Below are positions 10,970 through 22,009 of a DNA stretch of 64,000 nucleotides, piece after piece. Origin of the DNA: Parelaphostrongylus tenuis. Lineage: Eukaryota > Nematoda > Chromadorea > Rhabditida > Metastrongylidae. Under the pieces are notes generated by a model, which did no database searches, had not been told where the DNA came from, and was given only the letters and a program-made list of their open reading frames with translations. The stretch's first letter is position 1. Every line of letters begins with the position of its first letter. The stretch spans positions 62,001-126,000 of the forward strand of contig JAHQIW010003658.1 of assembly GCA_019055375.1 (NCBI GenBank). Reading direction: 5' to 3'. The position numbers and the translations under genes are program-made.

Positions 10970-12025
10970 ATCAAACAGTGCTTGACTTCAAAAAAGCAAA
11001 AAGAAAGGCAATTTCCAGACCAGACTATCTATAACTTCAGCATTCATAAAATCTTTCAATATTCCGTTGCTGAGCAGTCCATGACGTTGTTAAAAGCAAA
11101 GTCTAACGAAGACAATACAGTACAATATTGGCTGACGTTTCCGTGGTTTGCTAACCTTCAGAGCTTGGAGAGGCAAATTTAAGTCGTAACCTGCTCATTA
11201 AATCATTTTTACAATCTCAATAGAAAAGCGTAGCAAAAAAGCCACCGGCGATCTCTTCTTAGAACGCGAAAGAGTTCAGCAATTATTTGAGAGAGAGAGC
11301 TCTCTTTCAAGAGAGCTAAACCTACTGAATCGTAAGCTATACATGTCTACAGTTTGCTTGCGTTCAATGAACATGTCTCGAATGATTTATCCATGCTTTT
11401 TTTTCCTGAATTTGAGAAAGTAGATCACTGATCTTCCCAAGTCCAGAACAAGCTTAAACCGACGAAACGTCAACCAATATTATACTGTACTATATCCAGT
11501 GAACCTAACTATTGACAATCGCATGTATGCCTCTCGAAGAAGCACTGAAAAGAGGATCATGTTGCCAGAGAGTGATGTGCGCCCTTTATAACATCGGAAG
11601 TGGAGAAGCTATGAAACGCAATTGATCTACAGGATGTTTATTTTAACACAAGAAGCCACTCAAAACAAAGTTATTGGATGTGGCGCACTTCATCCACCAT
11701 GATTCATTGCATTGCAAAGAGTGGATTGAAATTAAAGCGCTTTATGCTAATTAACAAGCTACTTTCTTCTGATATTACCTTTCCGAAAAAGTGTTGGTGA
11801 AATTATGTAGCTTAGAACGACCAAGAAAATAGCATTTTCAAACGGAAGGATCTTTGTAAAAATTTGTTTAATTCCTCCATAGTTTCCTTCACACTGTTGT
11901 TTCATTCAACTCTTCTTTTTCAGATTGTGTTATTCTCAGAAAGCTGTATTGTGTTAGTGAATGTTTTGGTAGCTCAAAAAACTACTCGGATGCGGCTGTT
12001 GCACTATTGGTCGCCTTCTATTAGA
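10970..12025. other. Unassigned; includes a very degenerate hammerhead-like stretch near 11440-11475
   Basis: At 11440-11475 the end of a hammerhead-like pattern (GACGAAACGTCAACC) is visible, but the CUGANGA half is lost (CCAGAACAAG). A palindromic GAGAGAGAGCTCTCTTTC lies near 11289. Nothing else recognised. Confidence 0.3.
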
Positions 12026-12029
12026 AATG

Positions 12030-12365
12030 GCTACTTCAAAACGATGTCGCGATAGACCCTTATTGACAGCGACTTCATACTACAAAGCCGAGTGGCCACA
12101 ATTCAGAGAAACTGGATTGAACCACTACACCATGTCCCACCTACAGCTCTAATACTGCTCTATCGGATTATAACTTCTTCCGTGTCCTGAAGAAGCATGT
12201 GCAGGAACAGAAAATACAAGGGCTACAACCACCTTAAAAGTGACCTAGCAGACTTCTTTGATCAGCAGCCTTTTTTGGGAGGAAGAAATTCAAAATTTTT
12301 CCAGCAAATGGTTGCATATCATTGGTCATGATGGTGATTATATTGTTGTCTAGTCACTTTCTCTA
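12030..12365 (+). pseudogene. Mariner transposase pseudogene, C-terminal third (M2)
   Basis: Across two frames the segment gives an HVPPTALIL stretch that fits the PHPPYSPDLAPSDY region. It is followed by DYNFFRVLKKHVQEQKIQG with the third catalytic Asp, then KSDLADFFDQQP, EEEIQNF and a terminal HDGDYIV. These are standard mariner C-terminal landmarks. The N-terminal two thirds are not recognisable upstream. Confidence 0.7.
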
Positions 12366-12369
12366 AAAT

Positions 12370-12725
12370 AACAACTAAATTAACAAAAGTACCAAAGCGA
12401 AAAATAAATTACGGGATAATCCAATATGTGGAAGGTGTTAAGCACAGCTAAAAAGATGGATTTTATTGAATTTATGATAGTGTATACTTTTCGTTGTTCC
12501 TTTTTCATTTAATTATTGTAATGAGCAGTATATCAGTGTTCGCTAATCCAGAGAACACAGAGCCACCACTCCATTCTTATGCAGCATTCCTTTTTTCGAT
12601 TGTTTCATGGAAGCAACTTTTGACACGTTATTTGCCAAAGAAATTCTGAATAGGTTGTTATTATTGTAAACAACGATCATATGACACCTCAGCCATCGAT
12701 CAAGAATCATCCAATTTCATTAGAC
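12370..12725. other. Unassigned sequence
   Basis: AT-rich, nothing recognised. Confidence 0.35.
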
Positions 12726-12729
12726 TATT

Positions 12730-13535
12730 GCTTGGAACACCAAGCATTAGCCAAGCCAAACGAATGTTGACCGATTTTGACAACAGCTATGGGAAGACTG
12801 ATCTTCGATCAAATCTAACGAAATCAACGTTTATGAGGGACGGATGGGTTTTGAATGACCCATTAACGTTCATCAAAACGAACATCTCTGACTGCTCTAC
12901 TTATGTCTGTCTAGGTCGTGAAGACAACATGATGAACGACCTAGCTCCAAAGTTGAGCAGGAGGAAACGAGCGGCTTGAGAAGCGTTTAAGATCATCGAG
13001 GACGTAATGAAAAAAAACCAAAAACATCCGACTCTTTGCCCAACTTTTCGACTAGACTACCCTAACGCATGCAGCATAAACCTGGTGCTACGTGAACAGG
13101 ATAAGATCACTTAGCGTTATTGAACATGCAATCGAGAGGTCGATGCTAGGAGTATTCCGTACCTCGCAAATGAGAGAAAGAACTCGAAGTTTTGACCTGC
13201 GCCATCGATCGAAAATTAAGAAACGTCTTTCTACGTGCTAGGTTATGAAAAATAAGGTGAATAAGACACGTAATGCTCTTCAACGACAACCGATGGATGG
13301 AGCCGTTACCAACTGAATTCCTCGGGATGTCAAGCGCTCCACAGGATGACCACCGACCCGTTGGTCCGACTTCTTCACGAAAAGCCAAGAAGAAAAATAT
13401 GATGATCGACGAATCCATAAAGTGAGGAGGACCCACTAAGCTACTCTTGCACGCGATAGGGGAGAGTGGAAATGTTGCCGGTGCCCACTCGAGTCACTTG
13501 ACGATCAACAGGACGGTGAGTGATACTGGTGACAG
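12730..13535 (+). pseudogene. RTE-clade retrotransposon, 3' part of the reverse-transcriptase ORF
   Basis: The first 83 codons are open and align with the RTE protein from ISQAERMLTDFDN onward (here ISQAKRMLTDFDN), including LNLTKTMFM-, ISECSSY- and LSRRKRAA-equivalents. A TGA follows KRAA, and the remainder is frameshifted. It ends in the family's 3' tail near GTGACAGGTGATTG. It is 5'-truncated just after the FADD active-site segment, as is usual for this clade. Confidence 0.85.
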
Positions 13536-13539
13536 GTGA

Positions 13540-16070
13540 TTGCTCGAATGAGAAGTCTAATTGACCTAGTCTGAGTTTCTGCTTTGGATCAGACACTTTT
13601 GCAAGACAGCCAACACTGAAAGAATTCTCGTCAACAATCAATATTTATGCGTCCCACTGTTCGGAGTGGTTCTTTCATTATAACTTTCAGTTTTATGGTA
13701 ATTCTAACTGAGGTAGTTTCTGGGCATTGAAAATGTCATGGCCACTCCGAAGTGAATTGCGCTACTTTTTTTATTCTTTCAGTAGTTAAATAATGCCCCA
13801 TTAATTTGATTGAAACAATATTTTCGTGTCTAGTTGAGGTTTTAGGACTAAAGAGCATGACGACTTAGGGAATATTATATTTTTAGGTGATTGAGTCAAT
13901 AGCACGGAATTGATCGAACTCATTCGACTAATTCTTCAACTTCTTCGTCTTCTTCATAGCCGGTAATTCAAGTCAACTGCCTAATGTCGTTTGGGTTTCA
14001 TATAGAGCACAGGCATTGATAATAGTGAGTGATCGTTGATAATGATTTGGTTTTCATCGAACAATCCATTCTTCGGCACTCGGAATATTTATTGGCTTAC
14101 AAAAAACTTTGAGATAACATGAGATTAAATCTTTCAATGAGATCTGTACTTCTGGTACCCGCTTCTGAATATTGAAGTATATAGTATCCGCTTCTGGATA
14201 TTGAAGTATATATGTACGAAGACGTAAGAATTCATGCTTTATTTTATGAATGCTCAAACAAATAGTCGACTAAGCACTTAAAGAGCGAAGAAACTACAGT
14301 GGCGCGCAATTTCCGTTATTCAAACAGGATTTTTTTCCACTTTGCAATAAACTCTCGGGTTTCTCGTCTTAGTCTGATGCATCACTATTTACTCTAGATG
14401 TTCATATGCTTTTGAAACTTTCATAGCCCTTATCTGTAAATATAGCGCTGAATCACTACGCAATCCTACTGCTTTTGATATTCGGTGAATTGTCATAAGT
14501 AGTACAAAGAATATTACGCCTTGAATTTTGAGCTTTGACATTTTTTATTGTGTAGAAGTTCAGAAGTCATCAGAGTGTTTAATACAGTAAGCAGTTGGTC
14601 AAGAATGATAATACATGCTGATGCAATACCATTTCATCGATATGTCTCAATCACTTTGGATTATTGATGTGCTTCAAAAGCTGAGATCTGTAGAAAATTA
14701 TAGAACACACTTTCATCTACCATTCTAGAAATCCGTTCTTTGTATGTCCACTTATAGTTCACTATGAACGTTATCGACGTTGAAACCTTTCTCATTCATT
14801 CGCGTATTATACGTAATTATAAGTTAATTGCTTTGAGACAAATCTCTGCACTTCCCTTCAAATTCCAGTTTTTCAAATTAACATCGACGAGCAGGTGATT
14901 GTGGCCGTCCTCCAGTAAACCACAGACCTAGCCCGCCTAACTCATTCCCATGGGTGTCCTTCCTTCTCACCGCCTAGATACATATTCTCTGCTGATTTCT
15001 ACGAATTATTTGTAGTTCACATATGCGAAGAGGAATCGAATACTTTTTTCCCATAGAAGGTGAGTGTTCGACGAATGCGTCGTCACCCCTACCTTTCTCG
15101 TGATGACGATGGAGGGTGTTAAACATGCTGTAATGCTCAGTTACAGTAATTTAATCAACTTTCACGGACTGTACATTATCGATGCCTGCGGGTTGATTTT
15201 AGAACACACAAACATCGATGACCTTTAGAATGATGTATGTGAAAAGACAGTCTCATTTCCACAGAAGTATATTTCAAATTGTTGAATGCGACTCTTTCAC
15301 AGCTAACTCACTGAAATACTAGAAACTTCCCATGGGGGTTCCTTCATGAAGTCGTACTCAATAGAAAATGAGCCCTTGCATTACATTTTTGTCATATCCT
15401 CGAAAGGAATGTGAAAGTGAAATTGGAAATGCCTTGTTTTGCCAAAGGTATCGTTTTCTTTTGCGAAAATAATGGCCATGAAGTTTTCTGACAGTTGTTC
15501 TGTTTGTTCGTGTTGCGTTTTTATCAATTTTTTTTTTCAATTTTGCAGAACACTTCCAACGTATCGTTGAAAGAAAAGTGAAAAACGGCTGAGAATGTGA
15601 TGCGTAAAAAAACGGAAATTTTGCACTTTCGAATATGTTGGTGACCTATTGGCAACTGAGTATTCTTAAGACAATTCGGCTTTTTTTTGTTAAAAAATAT
15701 GTTTATGAAAGTCGTCAGTAATAATTCATTTTTTCGCAGCGATTAGGCGTTCAGGATCAAAATTTAATTACACAGTATCAATAATCCGCATGAAGTTGGG
15801 GAAAACGAACTCTTAAAGTAGAATGTTATCTTTTCTTCTTGCCAGAGCGTACCATGAAAGTCACTTCATTGAGAAAGCTCAGAAAATAAATCAGAGCTTC
15901 TTGAGCTATTAAATCAATACGAAACGTGAATAAAAAAGAAACAAAAAATGTATCATAGCAACTAGTCATTGTGTTCTTTTTGAAAGCATGTGGTCTTTTC
16001 GGTAAAGCAAAAAGATTTTTTGACTTTTGGACATTCTTCTTACTAAATATGGCTTTTATGATCCGTCTTC
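13540..16070. other. Unassigned AT-rich sequence, 2.5 kb
   Basis: I find no exon, RNA gene or known repeat. A short direct repeat of ATATTGAAGTATATA occurs at about 14169 and 14199. Confidence 0.35.
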
Positions 16071-16074
16071 GCAG

Positions 16075-16300
16075 TTCCTTTTCGCTGTGCAGATCCCAGC
16101 ACTTCTAGCATTTGATCGCTTTTTTTTTGTTTCTTCTCGATCGCCGCAGTAAATTGGTTGAATTTTCTACAATCTTGAGGATGACGTGGCTGCGACGTTC
16201 CATAGGACGCTCGTTGTTGTCTACCAAAGAGTGTTGGAGTGTGGGGTGTGGTTCCACAAACGCCGTAACGAGTATCACGGCCATTCGGCCTCTGCGTCCT
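16075..16300 (-). repeat. SINE family S1 (tRNA-Ser/Leu-derived)
   Basis: On the minus strand it begins AGGCCGAATGGCCGTGATAC (box-A-like, from TGGCCGAGTGG). It continues through TGTGGAACCACACCCC (box-B-like), ACAACGAGCGTCCTATGG and CCTCAAGATTG, and ends at a tail complementary to CAGCACTTCTAGCATTTG. All blocks are shared with the copies at 19247, 43551, 45070 and 57590. The tRNA head and lack of coding capacity fit a SINE dependent on a LINE. Confidence 0.6.
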
Positions 16301-16615
16301 CCTATATTTGTAGTTGTCCTCATAAAAATCTCGCCAACGATATTCCACTATTTCATTGCGATAAAGCTCCTTCAGAACATCAACTCATATTTTCATTATA
16401 GCGATGCAATTACAACTATCTCGCGATGTGCGGCCCACTATCGGTGTGCTGTCAAGAGGACATTGGGACTTAACGGGTTTGATAAGTAATTGGTGCGCTA
16501 TTCCAGTGCAGACCGAAGAATTAGATTAGCCATAATTCTTCTTATTTGACCGCTACTTGCAGTGGTATGATGTTACAGTATATCCAATAATGTGGATTGC
16601 TATGCGAAATTATTT

Positions 16616-16686
16616 GCGTCGGCCGGGATTCGAACCCAAATCTCACTCCTTCCGGGAGCGTATGCTAACCGTTGCACCACCGACGC
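16616..16686 (-). tRNA. tRNA-like cloverleaf (anticodon position GGA), probably tRNA-derived repeat rather than functional tRNA
   Basis: The minus strand folds as a complete 71-nt cloverleaf. It has a perfect 7-bp acceptor stem (GCGTCGG/CCGACGC), a D stem GTGC/GCAT, an anticodon stem CGCTC/GAGTG, and a T arm TTGGG-TTCGAAT-CCCGG. Boxes A and B are intact. The 7-nt anticodon loop is CCGGAAG, placing GGA at 34-36, a Ser anticodon. Yet there is no long variable arm, which tRNA-Ser needs, and position 33 is C instead of the near-universal U. It lies inside a foldback repeat with decayed sister copies, so I favour a tRNA-derived element. Confidence 0.5.
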
Positions 16687-16860
16687 TCGTTTTGAACAGC
16701 ACTCTTTTAACGCTACAGCACGTTGTCTGCCAACAGCCAACCGTCGACGGTCTGGCGGGGCAGCCGCTATCGGCATTGAACCCACTTGTATTGACAGACA
16801 TTGGGTATCGATAATCGGTCAGAATTCTTTTTATTTGACCGTTACTTGCGGTGGTACGAT

Positions 16861-16931
16861 GTTACGGTGGTTCAACGGTTAGCATACGCTCCCGGAAAGA
16901 GTGAGATTTGGGCTCGAATCCCGGCCGACGC
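16861..16931 (+). tRNA. tRNA-like segment with broken acceptor stem (tRNA-derived repeat)
   Basis: It shares with the preceding copy the D arm to T arm block (CAACGGTTAGCATACGCTCC, then GAGTGAGATTTGGG, then the loop CTCGAAT). The 5' acceptor half is GTTACGG instead of GCGTCGG, so it no longer pairs with CCGACGC. It faces the opposite way to the copy at 16616-16686. Confidence 0.45.
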
Positions 16932-16974
16932 AAATGTTTTTGCATAGCACTCCACATTATTGGATATAATAAGA

Positions 16975-17800
16975 TTAGCGCAAATCACTTTATCAAACAG
17001 CTTCTTCAACGGTCACATTTTTCAAAATTATTCCACTCATATTTTCCACGAAATCAAAAATTATAAAGACAAAAACCACATCCTTCAATAGAACGGCGAA
17101 GCATCCTTTGCCGTTTTGGAACAAATGCACCTGCCTTCTTCATAGCAAAAGTTCCTGTTTTTCACAGCACAATCTCACCCAAAGCTAATTGAAATTTTAA
17201 ATTGAGCAATCATTCTGATAAAATCTGATGGTTGTTGTGTCGATGGATGACGCAATGTACCATAAATACACTGCTCAAAATACTCATTAGCTAAGGAATA
17301 AGAAATTCATTGATAAACACGTGACTGAAGCTATTCACAAGGAGCAGAAAAAAGAATAATAATTTGCGAGAGACATGAAGGCTTTGGGTGTCATACCAGC
17401 AGTGGAAAAGCCAAGGAGTACAAATAGTGTTTATGTGAACTCATTTAAACACATAAATCATTGAAAAGTTAATATACTAGATTGGATGCATTTTGCCCAC
17501 CCTTCTCTAGAAGTCTAGATTGCGCAGGACGGATTTCGAAGGTCACATGATAACTAAAAAATTTCTTTCTTATATTACTGGTTTTTTTGAAATATGTAAG
17601 TGTTCTTGCAATGATGTATGCTATTGCAGTCAGTTAATAAACGGTATCGAGCAAAAACGATCTGGCAAAAACAGATCTCAGAGCTGCGGCTTGATTGCAG
17701 ATGAAGATAATTTGCACCAGAAGCTCATTATCATGGACTTTTCACGATTTTCGTAGACCACTTTCTGTAATATATTAGTTGATGTCATCGTCCGTCTATT
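16975..17800. other. Unassigned sequence
   Basis: No gene or known repeat recognised; a 78-codon frame at 17520 has no family signature. Confidence 0.35.
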
Positions 17801-17809
17801 TCAAAAAAA

Positions 17810-18445
17810 GAAAAAACAGAGCAGTAATATTTCTCGATTTTCTTCCTTTTCGTAATACAGATTTAGAAATCGATCTCTTTTGTTGAGCAAGAATCTTCAT
17901 GAAAGTGTTGGTAGGCACTTGAAAGCTCAATTCTCTGATAGGAGCGCTATGTGGTAATAACATGAACGTGTGAAGAAAACCTTTTATTATGAGAGTCATG
18001 CGCATACTCTGGAGTTTCTTGCAAAGCGGAGAAGAAATTCGCAGTCAAATAATAAAAATCACACTTCACATGTTATCCGCCTAAGTGACACCGATCGATG
18101 ACCGCGGCAACCGTCCTGTCTCCCTCCTTCCCCATCCTACCTCGCAGCCAGTGTATTAGCCAAAGACACATCCCCGCGTATGTGAAGCAATATTATTTTT
18201 CTGCTACGCTACAGAGAAACGGCCTCTACGAAAAATAAAAATAGCGTTTGAACTTTCAAATCTTACGCTGTCAAATGATTACTAGTAGTTTGAAGAGAAA
18301 GCTCTGATGTGCGAGAATATTGGGCCTTTGAAACACGAATGTTTTCGCAGAATGTGTTCGGTTTATTCCTATGTATCTGAACAAGGTGTTGAGAAACAGT
18401 TGATAGTAGTGAAAGACTTTCACCGCAAAAGTTTTTCATGAACAA
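17810..18445. repeat. Unclassified interspersed repeat U1, fragments
   Basis: 17860-17945 matches 9770-9840 and 50470-50540 (GAGCAAGAATCTTC, then GAAAGCTC). 18255-18330 matches 2950-3010 and 50725-50780 (CTTACGCTGTCAAATGATTA, then GTAGTTTGAAG). A GC-richer patch at 18090-18180 lies between. Orientation appears to be plus for both parts. Confidence 0.35.
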
Positions 18446-18667
18446 TAGCCGAGAACGTCGCTATGATCCCGTATGAAAAGATCAGATAGCAAGTAAATGA
18501 GTGCATGACAAAGCCATTGTTCACGGAATTCCGTACCGAGAGTTTTTCTCCGCGAGCGATGAAGTGCTTCCTCATATTGTAGAAGTATCGGCCTTACTGC
18601 TTTGTCTCTTGTAAGACAGTCGTACATAATTCAATGTGAGCAGCGATCACAAGAGAGCGTGATAATA

Positions 18668-18875
18668 GGCCTATTAACAGACTAGTTAATATACTCAATA
18701 ACGTGGAGTGCTGTGCAAAAACGTTTGCGTCAGCCGGGATTCAAATTTCGCTCCCGGAAAGAGTGAGATCTGGGTTCGAATTCCGGCTGAAACATACATT
18801 TTTGCACAGTACTCCACATTATTAGGTATATTGTACGACCATAACACCGCAAGAGGCGGTCAAATAAATGATTTC
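18668..18875. repeat. Foldback family F1, copy with collapsed tRNA-like core
   Basis: The left arm reads AATAACGTGGAGTGCTGTGC and the right arm TGCACAGTACTCCACATTAT, inverted. Between them the tRNA 3' half (GTCAGCCGGGATTCAAAT) faces a tRNA anticodon-to-acceptor half (CGCTCCCGGAAAGAGTG, then GGTTCGAATTCCGGCTG). The transcript would therefore form a long hairpin rather than a cloverleaf. The right end continues with GCAAGAGGCGGTCAAATAAA, matching the outer end of the copy at 16540. Confidence 0.6.
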
Positions 18876-18879
18876 CAAT

Positions 18880-19245
18880 AGACTAATTAATGTCATAGCG
18901 GCGTAATAACATGCGGTCGCCAAGCTACACTGCGTGTAATCGCATTACCCTGTTAGAATAAAGTCATATGCAACTTAACATTTGATCACCCCACCATTTC
19001 ACTTCACGACGTCACAGACAGGACCACTCAGTGTGCGGGGCACTGCGGTAGAAAGTCTATTATTCTTGAGAAGAGCTGAACTAGAGCCTTGCTCAAAACA
19101 TCAAGACACCACTCAGCGGTAAGCTATTATTTCAGCCTTGCTGTAACCCTTTTATTTTGTTCGAATTACTGCGTTATTGATATTGTTGCATGTGCTATCT
19201 CATCAAAACATCATAAATTTTCGGTAATTTCTCGTCCCTCTTTAT
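18880..19245. other. Unassigned sequence
   Basis: Nothing recognised. Confidence 0.35.
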
Positions 19246-19246
19246 A

Positions 19247-19475
19247 GTGTTTTCCCCTGTGCTGATCTCAATGCTTTTAGCATTCAATCCTTCCTTTATC
19301 ATCTCTTTGAGCACCGTAAAACACTGGTTCAGCGAGTCTCCTTGCAATATAGGGGATAACGTGCTGCAGAGTTGTGAGGTATTTGTCGTTGACTGCCAGA
19401 TAGTGTTGGAAGGGGTAGGGTGGGATTTGGCCCACCACGAGCATCACAACAAGACTAGGCCTTGGCGCTCCCATA
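19247..19475 (-). repeat. SINE family S1 (tRNA-Ser/Leu-derived)
   Basis: On the plus strand: CAATGCTTTTAGCATTC (tail), CACTGGTTCAGCGAGTC, GTTGACTGCCAGA, TAGTGTTGGAAGGGG, CGAGCATCACAACAAG and GGCCTTGGCGCTCCCAT, in the same order as other inverted S1 copies. It lies upstream of receptor exon 1 and happens to be in an open frame with it. That frame should not be read as one protein. Confidence 0.6.
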
Positions 19476-19738
19476 TATCATTATTATCAGTTATCTATCT
19501 CGCAATCAAGCCACTAAGCCTTTTTGTGACACATCTTTTTATGGAATATCTCGCGAATTGTACCTTACATTCTCCTGTGTATATAATCAGTTCATTTTCT
19601 CTTGGATTCCGCAGTGATTTTAAGATTGCAGTTATGGACAGGGTTCTTAGAGAATGCACTCGTTTTTTTTACAGTTTTGAATATTATCAAACAATAGTTC
19701 AAACAGTTTCAGATTCATTGGTGAAAGGCTTAGACGTA

Positions 19739-19849
19739 ATGGACGTTGAGGCAACTACTGCTATTCGGATGTTTTGTGCTCTTTTCGTTCTTGTTCTCTC
19801 TCTCAGTGGTATGGTGCTTCACTCCATAATCATAGCTGCGTTCACTAAG
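19739..19849 (+). CDS. Srx-like 7TM chemoreceptor, gene B, exon 1 (start and TM1)
   Basis: This is a 37-codon first exon beginning MDVEATTAIRMFCALF and continuing through a hydrophobic TM1 to FTK, followed by a GT donor (AAG|GTACTC). The copy at 57252-57362 has the same length and the same start context (TAATGGA-GTTGAGG), so the ATG at 19739 is well supported. Upstream reading-frame extension passes through a SINE and is not coding. Confidence 0.62.
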
Positions 19850-19854
19850 GTACT

Positions 19855-21290
19855 CAAGCAATACGATTGAATTTATGCAAAAATGAATAAAGAACTATGA
19901 ATACGATGGCAAACATATCCAGTGGAATCACAAATTAATCCTACAGTATCTGCAAGCATTAGTTTGCCTGTGCATCAGATTCCTCTTGAGCCTAGAAAAT
20001 TATTAGGGTTTTTTTCTCGAAAAAAGTTTCGAGTAGTTAAAGCCTAAACTATATCTTGGAGGTGTTGAGGTGCCACAGAGTATCACTTTTCATTGTCAGC
20101 GACAATATTTAGTAGTCTCCTACGCACTCTGAATGTTAATGTGAGTGACTATAAGATAAACGAAAGTGACTGCAAAGAACAGTTCCGTTAGCTGGTCTTT
20201 TTGTTCCCAGAATGTGTTGACTAGTGTGAGGACAGTAAGCAGACAAAAAGCTGTGCGAACATGATCTCTTCGTCAATGACCAACATTTTCGCGGGTTTGT
20301 CTTGAGAGCACGGGAGGTCAGAGAATGAGCAAAGTTTCTCAAATATTCAGATGGTCTTCTCAGAGAAAATCCCGAATATCATGGCAAGCAAAGATTCAAG
20401 CTATCAAGCATCAACCGCCCTTTTGCTTATTAGTCCCCCTCTTTTTGGAAGCTACTTGCCTGGCGATTACATGTAAAAGGAATGCACCTGTTCTATGCTA
20501 GAAGGATTTGGTCTGGGGTGCGAAACAAGGTTACAAGAGGATACAGAACACTCCTCACTATGATTCATATTCGGAAATGATCCAAAATATTTCAACGGTT
20601 TTGCGCGATGAAACCAACGCCAGCATGAAAACCCCCACTATTTCCGCATTTACTATGCCTTTGTGTCATCGCGTTATTATTGGAAAATTATAAATAACTT
20701 TGACTTTTCCATTCGTGCGCCTTTTTGTAAAAAAGTGGAACGATCTGTTCGCTATGCCAATTCATTTTTGGTGCATTCTAGAGATATCAGATCCATACTG
20801 TCCACCCATACTCCCAAGACTATATTACTAGTGGAAATCGTGCAAGTATTCGGCACTGCTCAATCATTGATACAAAGTTCTTTAAGCCGCCCATTTTTAA
20901 GTATTATCTTATCTGCGTTTGATTTGATGGAAGGACAGGATAATCGCGACCTTGTATTGTTAAGTTCCTTCGTCGGTGTGGCATCTCCTCAAATCACAGC
21001 CAAACCTATTGCTTAGCTGTGAGTGAATATTGCTTAACAATGTTTGTTTACTCAGAAAGAGGTAACGTAGTGATTTATGCTGACTTTGCTAAAAAAAATC
21101 ATTCCTGGGAAATCTACTTAGGAAGATGAAGTCGGATCTATTCGGTTTTGAAGAAAACGGGGCACCGAAAAGGTTGCTAAATGAAGACTAATATCAACCT
21201 CCTATGAACTGATCATGCTATCAAAGCACACTAGAGAAGAAAAATCTAAGCAGATTGAGCTAAACGAAAGTGATTATAATACCGGCTTTA
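19855..21290. other. Probable intron 1 of gene B; nothing else recognised
   Basis: AT-rich with short chance frames (for example 20663-21016). No transposon protein recognised. It ends with the acceptor GGCTTTACAG. Confidence 0.35.
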
Positions 21291-21293
21291 CAG

Positions 21294-21416
21294 GGTTGGA
21301 AGGATTTTTGCAGTAGCAGTTTCTATTTGATAATTATACAAATCAATGGATGCAGCGTTTACATGTTGTTCACCTACGTATACGTCGTCTTCCCTCTCAC
21401 TCTCACCGGAGTGCAG
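21294..21416 (+). CDS. Srx-like 7TM chemoreceptor, gene B, exon 2 (intracellular loop 1 and TM2)
   Basis: A 41-codon open exon in phase 0 begins GWKDF and encodes SSSFYLIIIQINGCSVYMLF, then YVYVVFPLTLTGVQ, followed by a GT donor (CAG|GTATTT). The copy at 59112-59234 has identical length and about 85% similar protein. The S-F-x-x-x-x-x-Q ... LLF..Y.V.P.TL layout is that of Srx-class TM2. Intact. Confidence 0.65.
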
Positions 21417-21419
21417 GTA

Positions 21420-22005
21420 TTTGCCATAATGCTCATTTCTCCTATTTACGAAAGAAAGCCATAAGTTGGTCATTATTATAACCAATTATTATCACCATTT
21501 TCAGATTGTTTACTCAAACCCACATCTTTGGGTACAAACCAATAATTCCAAATATCACACGAAGAAAATTCTTTAGTTAATTTGAATTTCAAATTCTACT
21601 TAGTTTTTAATCAATTTTGTTTTTCTCCTAAGCTTTCTATATATACCTTTCAGTATGTTGTATCGTCTAGTGCTTGGCATAGCCATTTATTATGAAGAGC
21701 TGTGCGATTTTATTATCTAAGCTAAGCAAATGGTTTATTCCCAGGCCCACTAGCTAGCCTCGGCATTGTCATGTCGCCTTCTATGTTCTAGTTTCTTCAT
21801 AAGGTGTCATAGCTTTCATTTATTATGACCATACAGTAGAAATGTTTCTTTCGCTTTTGCTTTAGCAAAGAACTTTACTGACGGTTGACTGATTTTCCCA
21901 GCGTAAACTTTGGGCTTACTCTTAGAAGAGAACTCTACACTCAAGCACATTCTGTTCACTTGATTGCAGGCTTTATTTCAGTGTTAAAGCAGGATAGAAA
22001 CTGCA
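21420..22005. other. Probable intron; unassigned
   Basis: A plausible acceptor (CACCATTTTCAG) at 21504 is followed by 23 open codons (IVYSNPHLW...) that could be eroded exon 3, but it lacks a hydrophobic TM3. Nothing else seen. Confidence 0.3.
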
Positions 22006-22009
22006 CACA

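Larger units (their letters stand above)
16540..16971. repeat. Foldback family F1 with two tRNA-like cores
   Basis: Both halves carry the block TTATTTGACCG-TACTTGC-GTGGTA-GATGTTAC and the block AATAATGTGGA-TGCTATGC. The right half is inverted around the tRNA-like core, so the whole reads as nested inverted repeats. Related copies lie at 18668-18875, 26062-26140 and 41951-42030. The structure (foldback, no ORF) resembles a MITE that captured a tRNA-like sequence. Confidence 0.55.

Noticed and set aside
11440..11475. Hammerhead-like core near 11460
   Set aside because: Only GACGAAACGTC and flanks fit; the CUGANGA part is lost, so I do not annotate it as a ribozyme.
16105..16489. Overlapping frames of 72 to 125 codons
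   Set aside because: All are translations of the S1 SINE copy in different frames.
16861..16931. Second functional tRNA gene
   Set aside because: The 5' acceptor half cannot pair with the 3' half; it is a decayed repeat copy.
19247..19738. Reading the 207-codon frame at 19247-19870 as one protein
   Set aside because: Its first 75 or so codons are an inverted SINE; the paralogue at 57252 shows that the receptor starts at the ATG of 19739.
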